Shown one piece after another: positions 9,040 to 18,432 of a DNA stretch of 64,000 bases (position 1 is the stretch's first letter; each line of letters opens with the position of its first letter). The position numbers and the translations under genes were made by a program. The notes under the pieces were generated by a model, which worked only from the letters and a program-made list of their open reading frames with translations, was not told where the DNA came from and did no database searches. Origin of the DNA: JAWKUK01 sp041398605 (lineage in GTDB: Bacteria > Planctomycetota > UBA1135 > GCA-002686595); assembly GCA_041398605.1 (NCBI GenBank), contig JAWKUK010000004.1, forward strand, positions 62,001 through 126,000, read 5' to 3'.

Positions 9040-9119
9040 ACGGACCAGCCTACACGGACGGCGACCGGCGCGTCCTTATCGAACTCGTCACGGCGCGCGC
9101 GGCCGAGCAGCAGGGCGCG

Positions 9120-9548
9120 CTACGCGCGCTGCGACGTGTCGCCCGCGAGCGCGCGGCGCAATTGAGCCTCAATCGGGCGGCTCCGGCCGGTCTCAGGGTC
9201 GTAGCACACGAGCGCCGCCTCGGCCTCGGCCCACACCTCGCCCTCGGGCCCGCGGACGCGGTACGCCTGGCGGAACGAGCTCGTCCCGAGGTGCACCGTC
9301 GACAGCTCGACCGAGACGTCGACCCCGCCGCGGCCCGGCCGCAGGAAGCGCACGTTGGTCTGCGCAAGGAGGAACGGAAACCGATTCGCCGCGAGGCCGC
9401 CGGTCGCGACGGCAAACGCGAAGCGCGCCTCCTCGAAGAGCGTCATGTAGACCGCGTTGTTGAGCACGGCTTGGTTGTCCTCGTCGCTCCAACGTGTGCG
9501 GAGGCGCGCGATGAACTGTGGTTCGTCAGGGACGCTGGGCGGCTGCAT
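9120..9548 (-). CDS. Acyl-CoA thioesterase, 4HBT/FadM-like hotdog fold (142 aa)
   Basis: Single hotdog domain of the 4-hydroxybenzoyl-CoA thioesterase superfamily, which hydrolyses acyl-CoA esters in the cytoplasm. The signature RTRWSDEDNQAVLNNAVYM matches the family pattern R-x-x-W-x-D-x-D-x-x-x-H-x-NN-x-x-Y. The usual His is replaced (QAVLNN rather than xGHVNN), which is also seen in other members. The acidic residue in FEEARFAF lies where the catalytic Glu or Asp helix is expected. Only 9 bp separate it from the upstream EamA gene (9558), so the two probably form an operon. Confidence 0.8.
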   Translation of the reverse strand: MQPPSVPDEPQFIARLRTRWSDEDNQAVLNNAVYMTLFEEARFAFAVATGGLAANRFPFLLAQTNVRFLRPGRGGVDVSVELSTVHLGTSSFRQAYRVRGPEGEVWAEAEAALVCYDPETGRSRPIEAQLRRALAGDTSQRA

Positions 9549-9557
9549 GTCGACCGA

Positions 9558-10562
9558 TCAAGAGGGTTGTCGCAGCACGAGCCCGCGCGAGCCCGTGCCG
9601 CCAGGTTTCACGACCAAAGCGAGCCCGAGCAACAGGCCGCCAGCGGCAGGCAAGAGCTTCGGGTCGAGCCGCTCGTGCAGGAAGAACCACGCGGCGAGCG
9701 CGGTCACGAAGGGTTGCGCAAAGACGTAGAACGCCGTCGTCGACGCTTGCAACCGCGACAACGCGAACATGTTCAAGAGGTACGCGAGCACGGTCGGGAA
9801 GACGAGCACGTAGGCGAGCGCCCACCACAGCCCCGGCGTCGGCGTCACCGGCGTAAGGGGGTCCTGGAAGGCGAACAACGGCAGCCACGGCACCGATAGG
9901 ACGTACACCCAGGCGATCACGACGAGCGGCGGATGGCGCCGCAGGAGCGGCTTCGAGAACACGAGGTACAGCGCGTAGCAGACCATGTTCAGGACGAGCA
10001 GCAGGTTGCCGAGCGCGTGCTCTCTGGTCAGCGAGGCGCCGCGGCCGACCAGCAACGGCAGCGCCGCGACGAGCGCGATCACGACGCCGAGGCCGCGGCG
10101 GAGCGAGAACGCCTCGCGCCGCGCGAGCGCCGCCACGGTGAACGTGAACACGGGGATCAAGCAGATGAGCAGCGCCGCGTTCATCGCCGTTGAACGCGCG
10201 AGCCCCGCGAGGAAGAGCCCCTGGTTCAAGACGACGCCGAGCACCGCGAACAGCGCGAGCGCGCGCAGGTCGCGCCAGCCAGGCCACGCGCGGCCGCGGT
10301 GCACCACGAGCGCGAGGGCCCCGAGGGCCAGCGCCCCGAAGCCGATGCGCCACGTCGCGAGCGCCCACGGGGTCAGCCCGCGCCCCGGAGCCATCACGAC
10401 CCGTCCGACGACGGGAAAGAGCCCGAAGAAGACCTGCACCGCCGCGGCGCGAGGTGCCCGGGCCAGGTCGACGCGCCCCCTCTGCCCCGCGAGCGCGGCG
10501 GGCGGCGTCCGGCCGAGCTCCGCCGCGCCGGGGTCCGCGAGCGTCACGTGCGGTTGGGCCAT
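9558..10562 (-). CDS. EamA-family (DMT superfamily) membrane transporter (334 aa)
   Basis: Ten hydrophobic segments arranged as two EamA halves. The first half starts about residue 42 (AAVQVFFGLFPVVGRVVMAP), and the second includes ALGNLLLVLNMVCYALYLVF and TAFYVFAQPFVTALAAWFFL. The family exports metabolites or drugs across the inner membrane; the substrate cannot be inferred. The ATG ending at 10562 gives a normal length. It is divergent from the Nudix gene, with a 51-bp shared promoter gap, and is followed after 9 bp by the thioesterase. Confidence 0.85.
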   Translation of the reverse strand: MAQPHVTLADPGAAELGRTPPAALAGQRGRVDLARAPRAAAVQVFFGLFPVVGRVVMAPGRGLTPWALATWRIGFGALALGALALVVHRGRAWPGWRDLRALALFAVLGVVLNQGLFLAGLARSTAMNAALLICLIPVFTFTVAALARREAFSLRRGLGVVIALVAALPLLVGRGASLTREHALGNLLLVLNMVCYALYLVFSKPLLRRHPPLVVIAWVYVLSVPWLPLFAFQDPLTPVTPTPGLWWALAYVLVFPTVLAYLLNMFALSRLQASTTAFYVFAQPFVTALAAWFFLHERLDPKLLPAAGGLLLGLALVVKPGGTGSRGLVLRQPS

Positions 10563-10613
10563 TCGCGCAGCGTAACGCGCCCTCGAGGCCGACGTGGCGG
10601 CGATACTGCACAC

Positions 10614-11186
10614 ATGTCGGACGCATTCCCTCGCCCGTGGCCACACCACGGCTCGCGCCACGAGCCCTCGCTCCTGCTGTTCCGCCCGCGCTGGGACATG
10701 CTGGAGAACCCGCGCACGGGCGAGCGCCTCGAGCGCCTCGTGCTCGAAACCCCGGATTGGGTCAACGTCGTCGCGCGCGCGACGGACGGCCGCTTTGTCA
10801 TGGTGCGCCAGTACCGGTTCGGGGTCGGCGCGGTCACGCTGGAGCTGCCCGGCGGCATGATCGACCGCGGCAAGGCGCCGCGGGCGGCGGCGGAGCGCGA
10901 GCTGCGCGAGGAGACGGGCTTCCATGCGACAGCTTGGACCGCGCTCGGCCACGTCGAGCCCAACCCTGCGATCCACGACAATCGCTGCTACCAGTTCCTG
11001 GCCGAAGGCTGCGCGCTCACGGCGGTGCAAGACCTGGACCCAGGGGAGGACATCCAAGTCGTGCTGCAAACCGAGGACGAGCTGCGCGCAGGCATCGAGC
11101 GCGGCGAAATCGCGCACACGCTCGTGCTGTCGGCGCTCGCGCGGGTGATCGATCTGCGCGGCGTGATCGCGCGCCCGCGCGGCTGA
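10614..11186 (+). CDS. Nudix hydrolase, ADP-ribose pyrophosphatase-like (190 aa)
   Basis: Cytoplasmic hydrolase of nucleoside-diphosphate compounds. After VVARATDGRFVMVRQYRFG, the Nudix box begins at ELPGGMIDRGKAPRAAAERE and ends LREETGF. The metal-binding RE-x-x-EE-x-G core is intact. In the position of the first conserved Glu (G-x5-E) there is a Lys (GMIDRGK). The ELPGG lead-in and C-terminal region resemble ADP-ribose/NADH pyrophosphatases. Starts at the ATG at 10614, divergent from the EamA gene. Confidence 0.85.
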   Translation: MSDAFPRPWPHHGSRHEPSLLLFRPRWDMLENPRTGERLERLVLETPDWVNVVARATDGRFVMVRQYRFGVGAVTLELPGGMIDRGKAPRAAAERELREETGFHATAWTALGHVEPNPAIHDNRCYQFLAEGCALTAVQDLDPGEDIQVVLQTEDELRAGIERGEIAHTLVLSALARVIDLRGVIARPRG

Positions 11187-11340
11187 CAACGTGAGCCGGC
11201 CGTGATCGGATCGCGCGCTCTCGCAGTCAACGCTGGCGGAGCAGCGCGCCTGGCGTAGGCTCCCGCTCTGAGGCCATGGCGCTTCGCCATCCTTCGGACA
11301 CTTGGACGAAGGGCGCGGCGCGCTATCCTCGCGGGCCAGC

Positions 11341-12501
11341 ATGGCGGAACGAACGATCATCATCGGCGGCGGGATCGCGGGCGCGGCAGCGGCCTACTGG
11401 CTCGCCCAGGACCCGGCCACCCACGGCGAGGTGATCCTCCTCGAGGGCGCGGCGCGCCTCGGCGCCCACTCCAGCGGGCGGAGCGCGGCGATCCATCGCC
11501 CGGCGGTGAGCGACCCCGTGACCCGCGCCCTCGCGCTCGAGACGCTCGAGTGGCTCGAGACCCGATCCCAGGAGGTCTCGGAGCGCGCGCTGCTCGACGC
11601 CGTCGGGCTCGTCATCGACGAGGGCGCCAGCCTCGACGCGCCGCGCGCGCCTTGGGCCGACGAGCTCGAGGCCAGCGGCGTCGCACGGCGGCTGTCCGCC
11701 GAGGAGCGCGCGGCGCTCGTCCCCTACTCGCGTCCGAGCGGCGCCCGCACGTGGCTGCTGCCGCGCGCGGGGCGCGTCGCGGCGCACGCGCTCGTGCAAG
11801 GCCTCACGCGGCGCGCGGAGCGCAACGGCGCGCAGATCGAGACGACGCGACAGGTTCGCGGTGTCACCCACGACCTGGGCCGCGTGACCGGCGTCGAGCT
11901 CGCCGATGGCACGCGGATGTCGGCGGACACGGTGGTGCTCGCTGCGGGCGCGTGGTCGCGCCAGCTCGGCGCGGAGGCAGGCTGCGCGCTGCCCCTCGCG
12001 GCGTCGACGCGGCACCTCTTCGTGATCGGCCGCCCGTCGGAGTTCGACGAGCGCGCGCCGATCGTGTGGGACGACCACCTCGGCTTTTATGCCCGCGCTT
12101 ACGACGGCGGCCTGCTCGTCTCGCCCTGCGACCAGGACCCGGCGGTGCCCGATCAGGTCGCGCCGCGCTACTTGGTCTCCAATGCGGCGCGCGACAAGGC
12201 CACGCAGCTCGTCGCGCGCGCGCTGCCCTCGGATGACCCCAGCGCCACCGCGATCGATCGCGGCTGGTGCGGGTTGCGCGACCAGACCCCGGACGATCGC
12301 CCTGTGCTGGGGCCGGACCCGCGCCTCGCGGGCCTCGCCTGGTGCGCCGGGTTCGGCGGACACGGGTTCACCGTCGGCGTCGCGGCCGGCCGCGCGTTGG
12401 CCAATGCGCTCGCAGGTCGAGACACGGGCCTACCCGGCGAGGTCGGCGCGAGGCGCTTCGACCTCGCACAAGAGACGCTCGAAGCCTCCGCGGCGACCTG
12501 A
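11341..12501 (+). CDS. FAD-dependent oxidoreductase, DAO family (386 aa)
   Basis: D-amino-acid-oxidase/glycine-oxidase-like flavoprotein. The N-terminal dinucleotide-binding motif is TIIIGGGIAGAAAAYWLAQ, followed by the ADP-ribose acidic end ILLEGA and the substrate-domain motif HSSGRSAAIHRP. The C-terminal FAD motif is CAGFGGHGFTVGVAAGRALA after PDDRPVLGP. These are characteristic of the DAO fold; the substrate is probably an amine or imino acid but is not determinable. It stands alone, 60 bp before the cytochrome-type gene. Confidence 0.85.
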   Translation: MAERTIIIGGGIAGAAAAYWLAQDPATHGEVILLEGAARLGAHSSGRSAAIHRPAVSDPVTRALALETLEWLETRSQEVSERALLDAVGLVIDEGASLDAPRAPWADELEASGVARRLSAEERAALVPYSRPSGARTWLLPRAGRVAAHALVQGLTRRAERNGAQIETTRQVRGVTHDLGRVTGVELADGTRMSADTVVLAAGAWSRQLGAEAGCALPLAASTRHLFVIGRPSEFDERAPIVWDDHLGFYARAYDGGLLVSPCDQDPAVPDQVAPRYLVSNAARDKATQLVARALPSDDPSATAIDRGWCGLRDQTPDDRPVLGPDPRLAGLAWCAGFGGHGFTVGVAAGRALANALAGRDTGLPGEVGARRFDLAQETLEASAAT

Positions 12502-12561
12502 GGGCACAGGCAAGGGCGCACCGCTGCGCGGTGATCGACGGCGCTGAGTTACCCTCTGGGA

Positions 12562-15500
12562 ATGGTGGCTCCGTTCATCGCGCCCGCGCTGGCATGCGCC
12601 TCGCTCGTGTCGCTCGCGGCAGGCGCGCCGCAGGGCGCTGCCATGGACACCCCGGCCCAAGCCGCGGACGTGCAGTTCTTCGAGGCCGAGGTGCGGCCGC
12701 TCCTCGTCACGCACTGCGGCGACTGCCACAGCGGCGCCAAGCCGAAGGGTGACCTCGACCTGACCTCGACCGCCGCCCTGCGGGCTGCGATCGACGGCAT
12801 CGGCCTCGTCACGGCGCCGACCGCCGCCGGGGGCCTGCCTAGCGGCCTCTTGCTGGAGGCGATCGGCTACGAGGACCCGATCGCAGCGATGCCCCCGACC
12901 GGCAAGCTGCCCGACGCGGCGCTCGCGACGCTGCGTGAGTGGGCGCGGCGCGGCGCGCCGCTGCCTGCGGTCCCTGCGTCGGCAGCCCAGGACCTCGCCG
13001 CGGGCGCGATCGACTTCAACGCCCGCCGCGCCGCGCACTGGGCCTGGCAGCCCCTGGCCGACCCCGCGCCGCCTGTCGTCGCTGGGCCCGAGCGCGCGCG
13101 CGACCCGCTGGACCTCTTCCTGATCGCAGCGGCCGAGGCCGCCGGGGTCCCGCTCGCGCCGCAGGCGGCGCGCGCCACCTGGCTGCGCCGCGTCACGTAC
13201 ACGTTGACCGGCTTGCCGCCGACGCCGGCGGAGCTCGACGCGTTCGAGCGCGATCACGACGCTGCGGCCTACGAGCACGTCGTCGATCGCCTCCTCGCGT
13301 CGCCGCACTACGCCGAGCGCTTCGCGCGCCATTGGCTGGACCTCGTGCGCTACGCAGACACGAAGGCGCACGAGTTCGACTATCCCATCCCGAACGCGTG
13401 GCAATACCGCGACTACGTCATCCGCGCCTTCGACGCGGACGTGCCGTACGACCGCTTGCTCATCGAGCACATCGCGGGCGACCTCTGCGCAGACGACCCG
13501 GCCCTCGGCGCGCGCCTCGATCCCACGGGCGCCTACGACGAGGCCGTCCTCGGCACGGGCTGGTGGTGGCTGCACGAGGAGGTGCACTCGCCGGTCGATC
13601 TGCGCAACGACGAGGCGGATCGGCTCGCGAACCAAGTCGACACGCTGACCAAGACGGCGCTCGGCGTGACGGTGGCGTGCGCGCGCTGCCACGACCACAA
13701 GTTCGACCCGATCCCGACCGAGGACTACTACGCGCTGTGCGGGTTCGCGCTGTCGACGGCGTATCGCCAGGTGCCGTTCGAGGCGCGGACCGCGAACCGC
13801 GAGGTCGGGCGCGAGCGCGCGGCGTGGCTCGCCCGCACCGATGCAGCGAGCCGCGCGGCGGTCGCGGACGCGGTCGCTGGGTACGCGGACGCGCTCGCGG
13901 GGCGCGCGTTGACGCCGGACGAGGTCGCGCGCGCCACGGCGCGCGGGCCGCGCTCGCCGCTGTATTGGCTCGCGCTGGCGCAGTCGAAGGTCCCGAGCCA
14001 AAGCGGCGGCGACGGCGACGGCGACGCGCAGCCCGCAGCGCGCGCGGCATCGCTCAGCGCCGCGCTCGCGGACGCGCTCGCGCCGCGCGACAGCGACCCG
14101 CGCGCGCGACCGGTCCCGGTCATCGACTACGCCGCCGCCGGCACCGCATGGCTGCAGGACGGTGAAGCGTTCGGGCCCGCGCCGCGCAGCGCCGGCGCCG
14201 TCTTCATCGGCACAGGCGCTCCAGCCGTCGACCGCCAGAGCGCGCGGGCGCGCGTGGTCGTGCGCGACTGCGCCGCCGCAGACCCGCTGTGGCGCGGGCT
14301 GACGACCAAGAGCGGCGCCCAGCGGAACAGCGGCGAAGCCTCCCACGTCCAGTCCGGCCGCACGCTCGTGACCCCGACCGTCCGGATCGAAGGCGGGCAG
14401 GTCTTCCACCTCGTGCGGGGCCGCGGCACAGTGCTCGCAGTGTGCCAGTCGCACCGCATGCTCGCTGGGCCCTTGTGGACGGAGTCCGTCCTGCACTTCG
14501 ACACCCACGGCGCTTGGGAGTACGTGCGCCACGACCTGAAGCGCCTGGTCGGCGCCGACGCGCGCTTCGAGTTCACCGTCGCCGATGACGGGCCCGCGCC
14601 TGGGGTGGCGCACGCGGAGGGCGCGCCCGCCGACGCGCCGCCCTACGGGCTCGACGTCGCGGCGGTGTACGACCTCGCGGGCGACGCCGCGGCGCCGGCG
14701 CTCGCGCGCGGCGCCGAAGCCGGCGCGTGGCTCGCGGCGCGGATCGACGAGGCGGTCGCGCTGGAGGCCCCGGCGAGCGACGCGAGCACAGACACGAGCA
14801 CAGACACGAACACAGACGCGAGGACAGGCACGAGCACTGGCGGGAGCACTGGCGGGAGCACTGCCGCGAGCGTCGAAGCCGCCGCGCCCGCGGCCGTCCG
14901 CGCAGCGCTGCGCGACGCGGCGGAGTTCGTGCGCACGGGCGGGGTGGCGGGGCGCGCGCTCGACGACGCGGAGCGCCTCGCGCTCGCCGCGGCAGCGGAC
15001 GACGTCCTCGCGGACCTCGCGCTGCTCGACCTGCAAGGCGCGGACGACATCACAGCGCCGCTGCGAGCGCTGGACCGCGCGCTCGCCGCGCTGCGCGCTG
15101 AAGAGGCGGCGCTCGCCGCGCGCGTCGTGCGCGAGTCGGCGGTCGCCCCGGCGTCCTTGGAGCTCGAGGGCCGCGACCAGGACGTGCTGCGCCGCGGCGA
15201 TACGCGCAGCCCGCTGGCGCCAGCGCCGCGCCGCGACCTGTGGGCCGTGCGCGGCGACGACGCGCCCTACGCCGGCCGCGGCGAGGGCAGCGGGCGCGCG
15301 GCGCTCGCCCGCGCGTGGACGTCCCCCGAGCACCCGTTGGTGGCGCGCGTCTGGGTCAACCGGCTCTGGCACCACGTCTTCGGGCGCGGGCTCGTCGCGA
15401 CCGTCGACGACTTCGGGGTGACGGGCGCCGCGCCGACCCACCCGCTGCTGCTCGATCGCTTGGCGCGCGACTTCGTCGCGGACGGCTGGTCGACGAAGCA

Positions 15501-16138
15501 CTTGCTGCGGCGCCTCGTGCTCTCGGACGCGTTCCGCCGCGCGAGCGCGCCGAAGGCCGAGGCGAGCGAGCGCGACCCCGAGAACCACCTGCTGACGCAC
15601 ATGCCCGTGCGACGCCTCGACGCCGAGGCCGTGCGCGACGCGCTGCTCTCGGTCTCGGGCGAGCCTCGACGAGGCGCGCTTCGGGCCCCCCGTCCCCGTG
15701 CACCTGACCGAGTTCATGCAAGGCCGCGGTCGGCCAGGGCAGAGCGGCCCGCTCGATGGCGCGCGGCGGCGCACGCTCTACCAGGAGCTGCGGCGGAACT
15801 TCGTGCCGCCGTTCCTTGCGGTGTGGGACTTCCGCAGCCGTCGTCGACGCGCGGCGCGCGCAGCGTCTCGAACGTGCCGGCGCAGGCCCTGGCCCTCGCC
15901 AACGACCCGTTTGTCATCGAGCGCGCGCGTTCTGGCGCGCGCGCTCGCGAGCAGCGCGGACGTCGACGCGCGCATCACGCTCCTCGTGCGCGCCGCGTTC
16001 GGCCGTGCGCCGCAACCCCTGGAGCTCGCGACGTGCCGCGGGTTCTTGGAGGCCGCCGCTGACGCGGACCCCGCCGCGCGCTACGCGGACCTCGCCCAGG
16101 CGCTCATCTCGATGCAGGAGTTCGTATGGATCCCATGA
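12562..16138 (+). CDS. Planctomycete cytochrome c-DUF1549-DUF1553 (PSD1-type) protein, frameshifted near 3' end
   Basis: Large exported protein of a class that is expanded in Planctomycetes and related phyla. A signal peptide is followed by a haem-type CGDCHSG motif near residue 52 (PSCyt1). DUF1549/PSCyt2 follows, with RRVTYTLTGLPPTPAELDAF, RHWLDLVRYADT, and the second cysteine motif CARCHDHKFDPIPTEDYYAL. A long central insert contains a Thr/Ser/Asp linker. DUF1553/PSD1 contains ARVWVNRLWHHVFGRGLV and VSNVPAQALALANDPFV. The reading frame is broken by apparent single-base indels at about 15660, 15832 and 15930; the continuation ends QEFVWIP at 16138 and overlaps the DUF1501 start by 13 bp. 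Indels inside GC runs are equally consistent with assembly error. Confidence 0.82.
14784..14867 (+). repeat. 12-bp tandem repeat within CDS, 7 units
   Basis: Seven 12-bp units of the type GAGCACAGACAC or GAGCACTGGCGG encode a Ser/Thr/Asp then Ser/Thr/Gly linker inside the PSD1-type protein. The unit length keeps the frame, so copy-number change would alter only linker length. Confidence 0.8.
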
Positions 16139-17601
16139 CACCGCGCCCTGCGCACCCCCAGCGCCCAGGTGTCCGGTACGCGACGAGCAGGCGCGAGCTG
16201 CTGCAGCGCTCGGCCCACGGCTTTGGCGCGCTGGCGTTCTCGCTCTTGTTCGGCGACGCCGCCCGCGGCGGCAACGGCGCGCGACGCGCTGGGCTCGGTG
16301 ATGGGCCCGGTGATGGTCTCGGCGAGGGCGCGGCGCTGTCCGCGCTGCACCACACCGCGCGCGCCGAGCGCGTGATCTTCCTGTACATGGACGGCGGGCC
16401 CTCGCAGGTCGACACCTTCGACCCGAAGCCGCGCCTGCGCGCCGAACACGGCCAAAAGATCGGGATGCAGATCCCGAAGACGCAGTTCGACGACGTTGGC
16501 AATGTCCTCGGGTCGTACTGGGACTTCCGACCGGGCGGCGCCTGTGGCACCCCCGTCTCGGACCTCTTCCCCTACGTGCGGGACCAGGCCGACAAGCTGT
16601 GTGTCATCCGCTCGATGGTCTCCAAGTTCCCCGAGCACACCGCGGCCAACTACTTCCTGCACACGGGCCACAACCCGGCGGGGCGCCCCTCGATGGGCGC
16701 CTGGGCGACGTACGGGCTCGGCGCGCTGGCGCGCGACCTGCCGGGCTTCGTCGTCATCGACGGCGGCCTCATCCCGCCCGGCGGCCTCGAGTGTTTTGGC
16801 GCGGGGTTCCTGTCGCCGCGCTTCCAGGGCTCGATCTTCCGCGCTGAGCGGGGCGTGCCGAACACGACCCCTCTCTTGACCGCCGAGCGCGAAGCAGCGC
16901 GGCGCGCGCTCGTGCGCTCGCTGGAGGGCGCCCGCGCGTTCGAGGACCGCCAGGTCGAGGCCGCGATCCACAACGCAGAGCTCGCGTTCGCGATGCAGGC
17001 GGCCGTGCCAGAGCTGATCGACGTGTCCGGCGAGAGCGACGCAACGCGCGCGCTCTACGGCTTTGACGCGGAGTACGAGCCCACGCGCGGCTACGCGCGC
17101 CAGTGCCTCTTGGCGCGCCGGCTCGTCGAGCGCGGCGTGCGCTTCGTCGAGGTCACGTGCCGCGGCGTCGGGCACGACCGCTGGGACCAGCACAGCGGCC
17201 TCCAGAAGGGCCACGCCGACAACGCGCGCGCGGTGGACCAGCCGATCGCGGGGCTGCTCGCGGACCTCGAGTCGCGCGGCCTCTTGGACTCGACGCTCGT
17301 GGTGTTCGCAGGCGAGTTCGGCCGCACGCCGATGTCCCAGGGCGCTGACGGGCGCGACCACAACCCGCACGGGTTCTCGATCTGGTTGGCGGGCGGCGGC
17401 GCGAAGCCTGGCCACGTGCACGGCGCGACCGACGACTACGGCTACTTCGCCGTGGAGGACAAGGTGTCGGTCTACGACCTGCACGCGACGATGTTGCACC
17501 TCTTGGGCGTCGATCACACGCGTTTGACGTACCCGTTCAGCGGGCGCGACATGCGGCTGACCGATGTGCACGGCGAGGTCGTGCGCGGGGTCCTCGCGTG
17601 A
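16126..17601 (+). CDS. DUF1501 family protein with Tat-type signal (491 aa)
   Basis: DUF1501 proteins are alkaline-phosphatase-fold, sulfatase-like exported proteins that co-occur with PSD1-type proteins in Planctomycetes. The N-terminus has a twin-arginine motif, TSRRELLQRSAHGFGALAFS. Fold motifs are IFLYMDGGPSQVDTFDPKP, then KFPEHTAANYFLHTG, HDRWDQH, and the late metal-site-like GEFGRTPM and DGRDHNPHGFS. It overlaps the preceding gene by 13 bp and shares a GTGA overlap with the next gene, so all three are probably one transcript. The substrate and reaction are not established for the family. Confidence 0.88.
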   Translation: MDPMTPRPAHPQRPGVRYATSRRELLQRSAHGFGALAFSLLFGDAARGGNGARRAGLGDGPGDGLGEGAALSALHHTARAERVIFLYMDGGPSQVDTFDPKPRLRAEHGQKIGMQIPKTQFDDVGNVLGSYWDFRPGGACGTPVSDLFPYVRDQADKLCVIRSMVSKFPEHTAANYFLHTGHNPAGRPSMGAWATYGLGALARDLPGFVVIDGGLIPPGGLECFGAGFLSPRFQGSIFRAERGVPNTTPLLTAEREAARRALVRSLEGARAFEDRQVEAAIHNAELAFAMQAAVPELIDVSGESDATRALYGFDAEYEPTRGYARQCLLARRLVERGVRFVEVTCRGVGHDRWDQHSGLQKGHADNARAVDQPIAGLLADLESRGLLDSTLVVFAGEFGRTPMSQGADGRDHNPHGFSIWLAGGGAKPGHVHGATDDYGYFAVEDKVSVYDLHATMLHLLGVDHTRLTYPFSGRDMRLTDVHGEVVRGVLA

Positions 17602-18432
17602 GCGACGCCTCCCCCACGGACGCCGCGCTCGCGCGCGCGCTGCTCGCGCCGGCCGAGCTCGAGCTCGGCGCGGACGGGCGCGCGCGCTCGCGTCGCTTCG
17701 GCGACATGTACCAGCCCGACGCGGACGGCGCGCAGGCGCGCGCAGTGTTCCTGGCCGGGAACGGCCTGCCGCAGCGCTTCGCGGCGCGCGCCGAGCCGTT
17801 CACGGTGCTAGAGCTCGGCTTCGGCACCGGGCTGAACTTCATCGAGACGTGGCGCGCTTGGCGCGGATCGGGCGCGCCGTGCGCGCTGCGCTACATCGGC
17901 GTCGATGGCTTTCCGCTGACGCGCGACGAGGCGCGGCAGGTCGCCCTCGCGCGCGCGGCCCTGGGCGCGGCCGGGCGCGAGCGGGGAGCACGGCGCGGTG
18001 TCTGGCGCGCTGCCGGCGCTCGCCGACGACGGGACGGCGCTCATGGAGGCATGGCCTGAGCCCCGCGCAGGCGCCCATGCGATCGCGCTTCTGGGCGCGC
18101 TCGCGGGCGCGCCGCGCTTGGATTTGACGCTCGTGCACGACGACTTCGAGCGCGCGCTCGCCGCGCTCGCGCTTGCTGCGCCAGGCTCGATCGACGCGGT
18201 CTTCCTGGACGGCTTCGCGCCGGCCAAGAACCCGGGCGCGTGGTCGCCGGCCGTGTTCGAGGCGCTCGGGCGCGCCGTGCGCGCAGGCGGGACCGCGGCC
18301 ACGTGGTCGATCGCGGGCGTCGCGCGGCGCGGGCTCGCCGCCGCGGGCTTTGTCGTCACGCGCGTGCCCGGCCACGGGCCCAAGCGCGAGCGCATCGAAG
18401 CGGTCCGAGCGCAGCCTCAGCGCTCGACGTGA
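17598..18432 (+). CDS. MnmC-type tRNA (mnm5s2U34) methyltransferase domain protein, one frameshift
   Basis: Matches the SAM-dependent methyltransferase half of MnmC (Methyltransf_30), which makes 5-methylaminomethyl-2-thiouridine at the tRNA wobble position. It starts at a GTG within GTGA overlapping the DUF1501 stop. Motifs are RRFGDMYQPDADGAQAR, FLAGNGLPQRF, the SAM-binding VLELGFGTGLNFIETW, and DAVFLDGFAPAKNPGAWSP. The first part runs in one frame to about 17985, and the second from about 17998 in another, so one indel is present. The FAD oxidoreductase half of E. coli MnmC is absent, as in stand-alone MnmD proteins. The 3' end overlaps the convergent gene by 16 bp. Confidence 0.8.

Noticed and set aside
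12430..15774. Very long open frame on the minus strand opposite the PSD1-type gene
   Set aside because: It is Arg/Ala/Val-rich without motifs and lies antisense to a clear multi-domain gene; such shadows are expected at this G+C.
11341..18432. FAD oxidoreductase at 11341 as the missing half of MnmC
   Set aside because: Its motifs fit general DAO-family enzymes, it is separated by two unrelated genes, and it lacks MnmC-specific features that I can recognise.
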